64,000 nt of DNA from Mermis nigrescens (Eukaryota > Nematoda > Enoplea > Mermithida > Mermithidae), in assembly GCA_036768485.1 (NCBI GenBank), contig JAVLUZ010000249.1:310001-374000 (forward strand). The letters run 5' to 3'. Made by a program: the position numbers and the translations under genes. Shown in pieces: positions 43,726-56,114 of the stretch (the stretch's first letter is position 1; the number at the start of each line of letters is the position of its first letter). The notes under the pieces are model-generated. The model had not been told where the DNA came from and made no database searches. It saw nothing but the letters and a program-made list of their open reading frames with translations.

Positions 43726-45131
43726 CATAGATACGACTAATATGTATTGCATACATAAACAGCATGGGAATTTTGGGAGGGAGATGAAATTATAAAGTGC
43801 TTTTTTGGGTCCGAAAATGGTGCTTACGCGTCGAAAACATCGTTTTTCTAGCATTTCTGACGATGCTCCATCTTTCTAGAGCATAAAAACAAGGAAATTT
43901 CTAAAAAGATCAAAAAAGTCGGAACAAATTGAACAAAATATAGTCGAAAGTCTCAAATTAAAAATTCTTTACCGCAATTACGTAACGCAATCCGTTGATA
44001 AAATTTTTGAAAAATAGATTATTATTAGCGCCCTTCGCGGCTGAAGTCAATTTATTTAGGGAAAAATAAGTGAGAATCACGTAAAGTAAAGTTTCTGCTC
44101 CAAAGCGTTTGCTGTTATAAATTATTAAGGTTTCTGTTGGAACGTTTTTTCATATTTCTTAGCTGGATTAAGTCGGGAAATTTTGCGAGCACTTAATCTT
44201 GATATGTTCAGCTGTTTTGAAATCTGATTAGAAGAAAGATACAGAGTCTTTGGTTAAAACGGACGCCTCTGACGGACCATATATATGTCATATGTGTAAC
44301 GGCTTGAAATGGGGAGAGGGTCCCGGCCATTTTTAGGGGGATTGGTGAATTACTTTCAATTTTAGGCCAAAAAAAGGCCGAAAAATTCGATTTTTTTTCC
44401 AAATCGGTGGGGAGGCTGAAAATTTCCTGACTTTGGGGGATGGGGTTCGTCCCACCTTGGGCGAAGATCCCCCATTCGCTCCCTCTTACATGCATGCCAA
44501 AGATGCATAGCATGGCCGATCCGGGGGTAAATAAGAAGCATTGAGCTTATTAGGCCAAAATAACCTTAAAAACTGATAAAGCGCTGAAATAGCATTATAA
44601 GTGGCGTTATCTTTTCATGTTCTGGTCAATTTGAAGCACTTTCGTAGAAAATTGCATCCGTTTTTCGCTTTCTTTTTGCCTTATCTTTTCCGAGAAAATT
44701 TTCCATTTTTTATTAAGGGGGTCTAGACCGCCAAACCCCCCTCCCTCACTTGCATGTCTGCTTGGACTATCATTTCTGCCCATTATATATGTGCCTTTGC
44801 ACATTCATTGTAAACTTGTTCTGGGCCGGTAAGAAAACCTTCTAAATGAACAAGATATGCAGCCTTCGCATACATCCACATCACATCTAGTATGACATAA
44901 TCTGTAGTAACTGCTGACTGGCTTCTGGTTTACTTCTTTTTCTCTACCAGGAATTTATCAAAAATTGATAGAATTTGTATTTTCTGCTATGCGCATTAAA
45001 AACTACTTCATATTTTACCAGTAGATGTAGTAGATTTTTTTAATATCTAACAGAGCAAAGGAACTCGTTTAGTTAATAATTGCACTTTTATTTTTTAGTT
45101 GTTCCAAATTGAATTTTAAGAAAAATTCGAT
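43726..45131. other. Intron 1 of the cyclin gene: G-run MITE remnants
   Basis: Contains fragments of two recurring families: the catgggaatttt-gggagg type (43764) and a pair of G-run elements at about 44283-44490 (gtgtaacggcttgaaa ... ccctcttacatgcatg) and 44500-44765 (gcatagcatggcc ... cttgcatgtctg). Boundaries and target duplications were not resolved. Confidence 0.45.
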
Positions 45132-45247
45132 TCTGTAAGTAGGTTAGCTAGCTAGAATATGAAATTAAATCACACATGTAAGCTTTAATGGCTCGAGATT
45201 TCTGGAATGGAATCTCCGGCCATTTTCAAGGTGGGGTGACCTCTAAC
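45132..45247. repeat. Duplicated flank, left copy
   Basis: 116 bp (tctgtaagtaggttagc ... gtgacctctaac) nearly identical to 49725-49839. Each copy sits immediately to the left of a CCTCGG-type hAT element. Confidence 0.9.
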
Positions 45248-45414
45248 CAGTGATCGGACCGAGGCCTCGGCCTCGGCAATCCTCGGCGTTTTTTGGAGTC
45301 TCGGCCTCGGCGCCGAGGGCGAAGCTGAAAAGTGCAGAGGCGCCGAGGGTTAAAATCAAATTTGAATAAGTTTAATATATCCGTTGAATATTAACTATTT
45401 AGAATGCATCTGAA

Positions 45415-46190
45415 GTACAAAGCAGTGGATTTTTTTAGCGCCACCCCCATTTGCGCAGCCGCTTATGGCCAGGGATAGAGCGTTTGCGCGCGGAGCTTCT
45501 CATTAGCGCACCAAAAAACTCCTTTAAATGCTTGGCGATAGGCAAAAATAAGGGCATTTTTGAACTTCTGATGCGCTCCATGTACTGCTGACTGACAATA
45601 AATTCTGGCAAGAAATTTAAAAAATTCTACTACTGGTTCCAACTCGAACAAGAAATCTAATGGTAAAAATATCAATTTGATACCTGATTTCTCATTGCCT
45701 TACCTATACTAGACTGAGCGATTTCTTCAAGCTGTCTTTGCAGTTTGCACTCAATTTTCGTGTATTGCAAAATGCAACCGCTATACAGAAACCAATAATT
45801 AGATGCAAAGCGCCCGAAATTTTGGCATCTTCTCAATGTTGTATCTCAAGGCTGGGCTGTTTCAGAGATAAATTTAGAATGAAAACAGTTGATTTGGCAC
45901 CATGCACCACAAAAGCAAAGGATTCATTACTGCAAAGATTGCTAGAGCAGGGATTCGCTTATGATGAAGCAGAGGACAGCGGTGGATTTGGCAAACTCAA
46001 TTAATTCATTCTTAGAGAAGTCGGCGCCAAGCGCGAAAAATTTTAAAATTTTAAAATCAAAATGCAATATAAAATGTTTAAATTTCTAATTTTTGCCCAA
46101 AAAGCCTTTGCGCATGGCGCTAATGAGAAATGTCCCATTAGCGCAGGGCGGGTTTCGCTGCGCCGCGCTAAAAAAAACAGTGGTACAAAG
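45415..46190. mobile_element. Nested hAT-like element (45423-46182) in copy A
   Basis: Exact 8-bp duplication gtacaaag at 45415-45422 and 46183-46190. Ends CAGTGGATTTTTTTAGCGC and GCGCTAAAAAAAACAGTG are inverted. Copy B has the uninterrupted site, so this inserted after A and B separated. The interior has an 88-codon open frame (45738-46004) with no recognised motif. Confidence 0.82.
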
Positions 46191-47430
46191 GCTATTTTTA
46201 CCTATAGACTTTCTTGTGGTTTTAGTCGCGTACCTAGTTACACAAAGTTACATACAGCAAAGTGCCAATTTATTATTCATGTGATGACTAAGTTTTAATT
46301 CTCATGCTTGCTACATGGATCGGAAACACACGTTCCCGAAGGGAGGGGTGAGGGACTCAAGTCACTGTCAGACGATTTTTGGTGAAAACCTTTTGAATAT
46401 TTTTGAACCTAATTTTTACTATGGCAAAAGTGCAGCTAACTATTAGAATTTCTCGAAGTGATACATTATTTTTGAATGTAAGCAAGAGTAAATAGACAAA
46501 CTGTCACTATAAGACATGCATGTAACAGCTCAAAATTTTTGGGAGGGGCTCCTCGGCATACATGTGACGGCTAGAAATTTCGGGTGGGGGATTAGCGACT
46601 CTAATTATATATCAAAAATGGCAAAAGCACCTAAAATAGCCAACAAAGCGCAAATTTTCGCCAAAAAAAGTGGAGGGTGGGTCAAAATTTTCTGACGTTG
46701 GAGGGAAGGGTTAGGGGGAGACGTCCAACCCTGGTGGGTGGGGAATTTCCCAAAGCCCTTCCTGTTACACGTATGGTTTTCGGCCATTTTTATGGGAGAG
46801 GGCGTGAATGATTACGAATTTTCGGCCGAAAATCGCAAAAAGGCAGCTAAAAATGGCCAATAAATGCAGGTTTTGCCAAAAATCAATTTCGGCTCGTGCA
46901 TTTTTTGGAGCCATTTTTATACAATGTTAAAATACTTTCTTGGAGAAAGGGATATTAATTATATCGTTTTTCATTTTTTTTAGGAAATTTCAAAAAATTT
47001 TCGGCGCTTCGCGCAAAATATCGCTAATATACTGTATTTAGATTGAAGCAGAGGCATTGAACACTCAAAAATCAATTTTTGTGTAATCCAGGCATCTTTA
47101 TGCAGATTTAAATATCTTTCGTATCCATTTATACTGTTTTTAAAAATTTTATGCAAAACAAGTACCATTTAAAAACTCAGCACATTTAGCCGTTCAAAGA
47201 TAAAATTGACTAATTTATCCTGATGTTGCATTGGATTTCTAAGCACGGTAGTGCTTATTACATGATTTAATTGGCATATTACAATATCTGTAATATTTCT
47301 GATTTTGTAGTACAAGTTGTTTTAGCTTTCTCAGTCAAGTTTTATGTGTAAATTTCATCAAAAGCTCATAAAAATTTCGGCGCTTCGCGCCAAATAATCT
47401 TATGAACTATATCCAGGCCGAATTATCACA

Positions 47431-47835
47431 TATAGGACCACGGTTTTTTGTATTCGGCAACGATTTTTCATAATGTACAGAGACTATTCAAACTGTCTTT
47501 GTACATGCACAAAGATTTTTGGAGAGACAAAAACTGTAAAAAGGTGTTAAATTCCCGAAAATTTTCGGCGCATCAGTAATTGTCTGTCCTATATATCTTT
47601 AAAATAGTAGAATTTGCTTTTAGAATGGAAAAAATGTCAAATATTGAGAGACCCAGGAATTAGCTAAGATACGCTACCGAAGGTCGAAAACCCCTGTTTT
47701 ACCACATTAAATCGCTACTGTACCACACTATAATAATACACAAAAATTTGCATGTACAAAATGTTCAAAGACTTTTGGATACCATTTTTGTACATGTAAA
47801 AAGGTATCTTGCACAAAAAAAACACTGTTTAGGAC
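47431..47835. mobile_element. Nested TTTTTTGTAC-end element (47439-47827), copy A
   Basis: Ends CACGGTTTTTTGTAT and AAAAAAAACACTG with flanks tataggac and tttaggac (seven of eight). The same insertion is present at the same place in copy B (53271-53657), so it predates the A/B duplication. Confidence 0.65.
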
Positions 47836-48417
47836 TGCATGCCGGTTGCAGGTCACACACTGGCAGTATGAAAAATGTGTATGTTTGAAAATATATTTAT
47901 ATAAGATATCTACAAAAATTTGTTCGCTCATACAAAGACACTACTTAATTTACTGGTCCCCCATTTTGTGATTTCACCCTTCCCTCAAGTCTGGACCTCG
48001 GGAAACTATGATTGGAAAGTACAGTGCAGTTTCTGTCATATTACCTACCACACCAGAATTGGATGACTGAAAAAGCGTGTGTAAACATGCATTACTGCAA
48101 AAGCGAGCACAACAATGGCTACAGTTCTGTCTTTACTTAGCTTATTTCGTTTGTTCGTTTATTTCTTTGACACTGTTTTCTCATTTATGTATAGTAATAA
48201 AAGTTTTTAAGTGCTTGTTCAGCCATATTTTTTATTAAATTTTCCAAGTCTTCAACCGCAACTTGTTAAATTAAGTATGCTTTCATTCTGCTGACTTTAT
48301 TCAATAAATCCTTCATTTAATCTACTATTATTGAAAATGACATTCGATAAAGTGTTCAATATTACGATTATTCTCTAGCTCTTGTGCATACAAAATATTC
48401 TAAGAGCACTATTTATG

Positions 48418-49595
48418 GGTATAGGCGGGCCCGTATCCAGGGGGGCGGGGGGGGGCCTGCCCCCCCCCGAAATGGGAAAAAATTTTTGTTTTTCCCAAGG
48501 GTCCCCCAAAGGGAAAAATGAAAAATTGGCGAAGTTGGTCTGAATCACCGCCAAAACAGGTTTTTAGCGTACTTTTTGAGCTAGAAAACACAAAATTTTC
48601 CGGCGCTTCGCGCCGGATTTGTGTTTATGTAAGGTTTTGTCTTCTAAACCGCTGAAAATCGCTCAATTTGAGTTAGAACACTAGAAAGTATGTCAATTTT
48701 TTCTAACGCTTTGCGCCGGATTCATTGTTTAGCTATAGTTTTGCCTTCTAGCTCACTCAAAACAGCTCAAATATGAGTTATGACATGGGAACAGGCCTGT
48801 ATCCAGGGGGGCGGGGGCCCTCCCCACCCCGAAATGGGGAAAAATTTTTGTTTCTCTCAAGGGTCCCCCGAAGGAAAGAATGAAAAATTGGCGAAGTGCG
48901 TCTGAAACAGCGCCTAAACAGAGTTTTTAGCGTACTTTTGAGCTAGTAAACTCAAAATTTTCCGGCGATTCGCGCCGGATTTATTGTTTACGTATAGTTT
49001 TGTCTTCTGAACCGCTAATAAATCGCTCAGTCAGAGTTAGATGTAGAGAGCATGTCAATTTTTTCTAGCGCTGTGCGCCGGATTCATTGTTTAGTTATAG
49101 TTTTGCCTTCTAGCCCACTCAAAACAGCTCAAATTTGAGTTATGACATGGGAAACATGAAATTTTTCCGGCGCTTCGCGCCGTATCTAATGTTTATATAT
49201 GTTTTTTGTCTTCTAGTCCGCTCAAAACCGCTCAAATTTGAGGTTGATATGCAGATCATGTCAATTTTGGCGCTTCGCGCCGAATTATTAATTATCCGTA
49301 TTGTTTTTCTCTGTAAAGCACAATGATTAAGTACAAATGCAAGAGATAAGAAATAATTCGCCGATTAGGTGATGAGAAATCAGCTTAAATCGATAAATTT
49401 GCTGTATATCAAAATGAAATAAAGTGAAATTTTTTAATTTTTTGTTAAAATTTTTCTTCACCATTGAATAGAGCTCGCCGAGATACACTCAGAACTGTCT
49501 TTATTTTCGCCTATCTCCTAATAGTTCTCGAGATATCTGGTCTCAAAAATTTTCGGCCCCCCCAATAAAATCCTGGATACGGCCCTGGGTATAGG
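48418..49595. mobile_element. Nested hAT-like element (48426-49587), GTATCCAGG ends
   Basis: Exact duplication ggtatagg at 48418-48425 and 49588-49595. The left end CGGGCCCGTATCCAGG and reverse-complemented right end CAGGGCCGTATCCAGG differ at two positions. The left 370 bp are repeated in tandem (a second start near 48794), and cggcgcttcgcgccg-like hairpins recur about every 100 bp (48600, 48713, 48962, 49075, 49168, 49269). Absent from copy B. Confidence 0.82.
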
Positions 49596-49724
49596 TATAA
49601 GCTTGACCCTCGGCATTACCCTCGGCCTCGGCCTCGGCCTCGGCCTCGGCCGAGGCAAGGACTTTAAGCGCCTCGGCCTCGGCCGAGGCCGAGGGTCCAG
49701 AAAGTTCCCTCGGTCCGATCACTG

Positions 49725-49839
49725 TCTGTAAGTAGGTTAGCTAGCTAGAATATGAAATTAAATCACACTGTAAGCTTTAATGGCTCGAGATTTCTGGAAT
49801 GGAATCTCCGGCCATTTCCAAGGTGAGGTGACCTCCAAC
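49725..49839. repeat. Duplicated flank, right copy
   Basis: 115-bp copy of 45132-45247 with a few substitutions and a one-base difference. It joins the right end of element A directly to the left end of element B. Confidence 0.9.
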
Positions 49840-50182
49840 CAGTGATCGGACCGAGGCCTCGGCCTGGCCTCGGCAATCCTCGGCGTTTTTTGGAGCCTCG
49901 GCGCCGAGGGCGAAGCTGAAAAGTGCCGAGGCGCCGAGGGTTAAAATCAAATTTGAATAAGTTTAATATATCCGTTGAATATTAACTATTTAGAATGCAT
50001 CTGCAGTACACAGGCTATTTCTTACCTATAGACTTTTCTTATGGTTTTAGTCGCGTACCCAGTTACGCCAAGTTACATACAGCAAAGTGCCAATTTATTA
50101 TTCATGTGATGACTAAGTTTTTATTCTCATTCTCGCTACATGGATCGGAAACACACATTTCCAAAGGGGAGGGTGAGGGAGG

Positions 50183-52142
50183 GTTATTACCAGTGATCGA
50201 CCGGGCTCAAAAAATACCGGGCCCGGTCCCGGGCGGCCGGGCTTTGCTGCCGGGCTTGGTACGCGGGCCCGGGCTTATATACTAACAACATGCCTTGCTT
50301 CCAATATAATGTTATGCATAAGATACACATTTAGACCGATTTTACATTTGTTATTTGTCAAACGCAAGGCTTACTGCTGTATCAAGAAGATTTTTGAATT
50401 CTAAGCTCTGTTAATTATTCAATCTTTCTAAAAATAAATTAAGTAGTTAGCAAGGATTTTGGTAGCATTATTCAAGCAAGAACAAAGTTTTTAATACAAT
50501 AGCGCGCAATCCCATTATTAAAATGCACGTGCAACTAAACACGTTTTGGAAAAGCACAAGGTTTCATGTAGATATTTAAAGGAAATTGAGCATTAAATTT
50601 ATGCATTCAGACATAACAGCGACTATGATATGGTCGGTTAGAAGATACGCTGTTTGGATTTTAGAACTCAAACTATAGTGTACATTGACGTCAATTGAAA
50701 TTATGTAGTGTATAGGATAGGACACGTATTGAAGCCATAGGCGTAGCCAGGGGGCATTGGGGCACATGCCCCCCCCCCGAAATTTTTCAGAAATTTTGTT
50801 GATTTTTCGAGTGTAATAATTGTGTCCAGAAAATTGAGTTCAAAAAGGCAAAAACGTCAAAAATTTTCCGGCGCTTCGCGCCGAGTCTTTATTATATTTA
50901 TTGTTGCTTTGTTTGTCTTTCTTTACAAGGACAGGACACATAATCCTATTTTAAATGAAAGGAATGGCCAAATTTTCTTATGTTTCTGCGCATTTTCTGC
51001 TTTCTGAATTATATCTTGTTAATAAGAAGGCCACAAATGAGCCTGAAAACGATAAGAACAAAATTGTCATTGATACATCTTTTTTATATCTTATTGGCAG
51101 CACCCTTTGCTGCGCTTTATACTAGCAGAGGTCGAAAAACGCATTTCAGCTCAGAAATCTTGTACAATGTAGGAGTTCTTCAATTTTAAGTGTTTTGGGC
51201 TTAATTCAGAACCGAGATTTGGCCGATTTTGCGAAAATTTTAGCGATAGTATTTAACATTAAAGTGCTTTTTTACAAAATTTTCTAGGGGGCGATTGAGC
51301 GCGCCACCGCAGCCCCCCCCCCGCCATAAAATCTCGTTGTACATGTGCAGCGAGATTTTTGGGAGGATGAAAAGGAAAAAGGGTTCGCCGAAATTAATTT
51401 GTCTGTTCTGTATGATTTAAGCGGTATAAATTGTGTTTAAAGAGCTAAAACGTCAAAATTTTCCGGCGCATGGCGCTGCTGGTTATTGTTCTTTCTTTTT
51501 GTAAAGCTTCAGCATTGCGTTTAATAGCCTAAATCAGGCAAAATATCACAGAATATTAGTATTCACAGGCTACAAAATGTTAAGGACAGTAAAAGATTAC
51601 TAAATTCCTTGGTGCTTTGCGCCTCTTATGATTTCCGAACTGTTTGTCAATAGACCGTAAATTCTACATGAAAACGGTAAAAATTTCAAAAATTTCCGGC
51701 GTTTCGCGCTGATTAACATTTTTGTATTTCTGATTGTCAGAAGCCCATAAATTAGCTAGGCTACACTACTAAAGGTCGAAAAACTCAATTTTATCATAGG
51801 TACATAACGTTACTAACATTCAATGCAAAATTAGTCTTAAAAAATTTTTTTGTGTATGCCCCTCGAACCAAAATCCTGGCTACGCCTCTGATTGAAGCGT
51901 TGTATAGAAGATGAATGCACATATGAAGTTGACAAGTATATGATAATGAGCAGGTGGGCAGAAGTAAGGCAAATGGATTTAAATAGAATCAAAGGCTAGC
52001 AAATTCGTAAGAAATACGGACAACAGCTGAAATAGTAAACGTCTAAAATATTAACGATAATTATTTGAGGCCGGTTGAGGCCCGGTGGTTTTCAGCCGGG
52101 CCGGTCAGAGCCCGGATGTACCGGTCGATCACTGGTTATTAC
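50183..52142. mobile_element. Nested hAT-like element (50191-52134), CCGGGC-stem subfamily
   Basis: Exact duplication gttattac at 50183-50190 and 52135-52142. Perfect inverted ends CAGTGATCGACCGG / CCGGTCGATCACTG, with gcccgg-type stems inside (50205-50275, 52068-52125). It interrupts copy B at a site that is continuous in copy A and is itself interrupted by 50736-51890. Confidence 0.87.
50728..51898. mobile_element. Nested hAT-like element (50736-51890), GGCGTAGCCAGG ends
   Basis: Exact duplication attgaagc at 50728-50735 and 51891-51898. Ends CATAGGCGTAGCCAGG and, reverse-complemented, CAGAGGCGTAGCCAGG differ at one position. C-runs follow the left end. It is the third level of nesting and the most complete copy of the family also seen at 3840-4567 and 39655-40703. 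Two short open frames have no recognised domains. Confidence 0.87.
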
Positions 52143-53262
52143 CCTCCTCTCAAGGTACAAGACTCAAGTCACTGTCAGACGATTTTTGGTGAAAACCTTT
52201 TGAACAATTTTTGAAGTTAACTTTTACCATGGCAAAAGTGCAGCTAACTATTAATTTCACGAAGTGATACAGTATTTTTGAATGTAAGCAAGAGTGAATA
52301 GACTAAGTATCACAATAAAACATGCATGCAACAGCTCAAAATTTTCGGGAGGGGCTCCTCGGCATACATGTAACGGTTTGAAATTTCGGGTAGGGGTCCC
52401 CGGCCATTTATAGACGGAGGGGGATTAGCTACTCTAATTTTATGTCAAAAATGGCAAAAGCACCTAAAAATAGCCAACAAAGCACAAATTTTTGCCAAAA
52501 ATGGGGAAGGTGGGTCAAAATTTTCTGACGTTGGAGGGAAGGGTGTGGGGAGGACGTCCAACCCTGGGTGGCTGGGGAATTCCCCAAACCCCCTGTTACA
52601 CGTATGGTTTTCGGATATTTTTTGGGAGAGGGGGTAAATGATCACGAATTTTCGGCCGAAATCGCAAAAACGCACCTAAAAATGGCCAATAAATGCAGGT
52701 TTTGCCAAAAATCAATTTCGGCTCGTGTATTTTTTGGAGCCATTTTTATACAATGTTAAAATACTTTCTTGGACAAAGTGATATTAATTATATCGTTTTT
52801 CAGTATATTTTAGGAAATTTCGAAAAATTTTCGGCGCCTCGCGCAAAATATCGCTAATATACTGTATTTAGATTGAAGCAGGGGAAATAAACACTCCAAA
52901 ATCAATTTTTGTGTAATCTAGGCATCTTTATGCAGATTTAAATATCTTTTGTATCTATTTATACTGTTTTTAAAAATTTTATGCAAAATGAGTATTATTT
53001 AATAACTTTGCACTTTTTTGCCGCTCAAAGATAAAATTGACTAATTTATCCTGATGTTGCATTGGATTTCTAAGCACAGTAGTGCTTATTACAAGATTTA
53101 ATTGGCATATTACAATATCTGTAATATTTCTGATTTTGTAGTAAAAGTTGTTTTAGCTTTCTCAGTCGAGTTTTATGTGTAAATTTCATCAAAAGCTGAT
53201 AAAAATTTCGGCGTTTCGCGCCGAACTAATATTATCAACTAAATTCAAGCCGAATTATCACA

Positions 53263-53665
53263 TTTAGGGCCACGGTTTTTTGTATTCGGCAAAGATTTTT
53301 CATAATGTACAGAATCTTTTCAGGACCGTTTTGTCCATGCACAAAGATTTTTGGAGAGACTAAAACTGTAAAAAGGTGTAAAATTTCCGGAAATTTTCGG
53401 CGCATCAGTAATTGTCTGTCCTATATATTCTTAAAATAGTAGAATTTGCATTTAGAATGGAAAAATGTCAAATATTCAGAAAGCCAGGAATTAGCTAAGA
53501 TACACTACCAAAGGTCGAAAAGCCCTGTTTTACCACACTAAATCGCTACTGTACCATACTATAATACTACACAAAAATTTGCATGTACAAAATGTTCAAA
53601 GACTTTTGGATACCATCTTTGTACACGTAAAAAGGTATCTTGCACAAAAAAACACGGTTTAGGAC
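53263..53665. mobile_element. Nested TTTTTTGTAC-end element (53271-53657), copy B
   Basis: Flanks tttagggc and tttaggac (seven of eight) and ends CACGGTTTTTTGTAT / AAAAAAACACGG. Orthologous by position to 47439-47827 in copy A. Confidence 0.65.
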
Positions 53666-54395
53666 TGCATGCCGGTTGCAGGTCACACACTGGCAGTATG
53701 TAAAAATGTGTATGTTTAAAAATATATTTGTATAAAATATCTACAAAAATTTGTTCGCTCATACAAAGACACTACTTAATTTACTGGTCCCCCATTTCGG
53801 GATTTCACCCTTCCCTCAACTCTGGACCTTGGGAAACTATGATCGGAAATTACAGTGCATTTCCCATCATATTACCTGCCACACCAGAATTGGATGACCG
53901 AAAAAGCGTGCTTAAACATGCATTACTGCAAAAGCGAGCACAACAATGGCTACAGTTATGTCTTTACTTGGCTTATTTCGTTTGTTCGTTTATTTCTTTG
54001 ACACTTATTCTTATTTATAGTAATAAAAGTTTTTAAGTGCTTGTTCAGCCATATTTTTTCTCAACTTTTCCAAGCCTTCATCAACGGCAACTTGTTAAAT
54101 TAAGTATGCTTTCATGCTGCTGACTTTATTCAATAAATCCTTCACACATTTAATCTACTATTATTGAAAACAAAAATAAATTGTTTGACATTCGATAAAG
54201 TGTTTAATATTACGATTATTCTCTAGCTCATGTGCATACAAAATATTCTAAGAGTACTATTTATAGGTATAGGTATATAAGATTGACCCTCGGCATTACC
54301 CTCGGCCTCGGCCGAGGCAAGGATTTTAAGTCGCCTCGGCCTCGGCCGAGGCTGAGGGTCCAAAAAGTACCCTCGGTCCGATTACTGCCTCCAAC

Positions 54396-56114
54396 TTTCG
54401 ACTTTTGGTCAAAAGTGGCCTACTTTAGTCATATATCTCATGTTTTGTTTCGATCTTATCCTTTTTCTGAAGACATGACATGAATTGTTTCATACGTATT
54501 CGATCGAATGTCAAATTTTTCAAATTTATATATGTAGGTACTCGTATAATTGTTTTATATGCATGCTACATATAATCCATGGCTTCTATTTAATATGCAC
54601 TCGATGTGACATTCTGAGTTTTGACACTGGTGCATTGAATTATAGTAAAGTGAGAAGGGATAAATGGATAGATGACCAGGATAATTGTGGATTGAATGGC
54701 TTTCATAACTTCTTAACTGCACTTATAGTCGATCAGGCGCTTGGAATTGTTTCTTTGATATAAAAAATGCTTAACAATAAGCAGCCATTATGTTCTGAAT
54801 GCAATAATTTATGTGATTTGCTTGTTGTTCACATGGATTTTTCTTTTTCTTTTTTTGCCTAAATGTAATAGGGGTCATGCACAGACATGAATCGTGCATT
54901 TAAGCGCACAGAATGGGAATTCTGGAGGGGTGGGTAGAATCTGAAGGTGCCTTTATGGGCTCAGAATAGGTGGATAAGCGTTACAAATATCATTTTTGAC
55001 GTTTCTGACGATGCTCTATCTTTCTAAAACGTAAAAACATGAATAAATTAAGAAAAACTCGTGTAAATTGAACAAAATATAGTCAGAAAATGAGTCTTTG
55101 GCGGCGTAGCTCCAAAAACTTGATACTTTTGATCGAACAAATAGCTAAAAACGCTTACAAAAGCTCCTCTTCCACGATTTTTTTTCGGAAAACCGCTAAT
55201 TCATGTTTTGCACTTTTTTGTACAAGGACTTCGATTTTTTTGTACAATTGAAAATCTGCCAAAAACTACCTACATAAACTTTGTGTACAAAGATGTACAT
55301 AGATCGCTCCAGAAATCTTTGTACGAGCCTCAAAATCATTGTTCCGTACAAAAAACAGTGGGGAGTGAAAATTTTTGGGGTTGAACGTGAAACCCTCTCG
55401 GTAATGCGTGGTCGTGCAAAATAAGAAAATCTGCTCAAAAATAAATTAAGAAAATTAATAAAAAAGAATGAATAATGTCATACATGTAACGGCTCGAAAT
55501 TTTGGGAGGTCCCGACCTCGACCATACATGCACAGCATGGGAATTCTTTTTGGGGGGGGGGAGGTTGAAATTATAAAGTTCCTTTTCCGGGTCCAAAAAT
55601 GGTAGGTATGCGTCAAAAACATCATTTTTCAGCGTTTCTGACGATGCTCTATCTTTCTAAAGCATAAAAACAAGAGAAAATTTTTGGAAAAGAATCAGAA
55701 AAGTCGGAACAAATTCAACAAAATATAGTCAAAACATGAGTATAATGGCGCGAAGCGCCTAAAATTTCAAACTTTTGAGCGAATAGATAGCTAAAAACGC
55801 TTAAAAAAACCATCTTTTTGACAAATTTTTTAGAAAATTTTTGGGAACTTTCAAAAATAGCCAATTTCGGAGGGGTGAAAAATTTTCTGGGGTTTGAACT
55901 CCCTTTCCAGATCATGTATGGTCCCGAACATTTAGGATGATGAGTGACTTTTAATTTTTGGCCAAAAACGGCTTAAAAACGGCCAAACAATTTGATTTTT
56001 TCAGAAATGAAGGGGTCAAAAATTTTCTGGCTCTGGGAGATTGGGGACACGTTAAACGTTTTGCCGGGGGTCCTCCATCCCTCCTCTTCACATACATATA
56101 AGCATACTGTACAG
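54396..56114. other. Distal intron 1 of the cyclin gene, G-run MITE field
   Basis: Contains several catgggaattc-ggggg type segments (54912, 55527), a tttgtac inverted element at about 55209-55358, a ggcgcgaagcgcc palindrome at 55747, and a G-run element whose pyrimidine-rich right end (ccatccctcctcttcac, 56075-56092) reaches to within about 16 bp of exon 2. No coding sequence recognised. Confidence 0.5.

Larger units (their letters stand above)
45248..49724. mobile_element. hAT-like element copy A (CCTCGG stem)
   Basis: Starts CAGTGATCGGACCGAGG and ends CCCTCGGTCCGATCACTG, matching the insertion in pol. The left flank cctctaac has no partner on the right, where tctgtaag follows; the partner (cctccaac) is found instead to the right of copy B. 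It includes three nested elements (45423-46182, 47439-47827, 48426-49587). The rest parallels copy B. No intact transposase ORF. Confidence 0.82.
49840..54395. mobile_element. hAT-like element copy B (49840-54387), CCTCGG stem
   Basis: Exact duplication cctccaac at 49832-49839 and 54388-54395. The ends match copy A and the pol insertion apart from a G-to-A-type change (ccgattactg) at the right terminus. It contains the nested elements 50191-52134 (which itself contains 50736-51890) and 53271-53657. A tccacacatgtaacgg-type G-run segment shared with copy A lies at about 52320-52600. Confidence 0.88.

Noticed and set aside
48598..49282. CRISPR-like regularly spaced palindromes
   Set aside because: Spacing is uneven, the inter-palindrome sequence is itself repeated, and the setting is a eukaryotic MITE.
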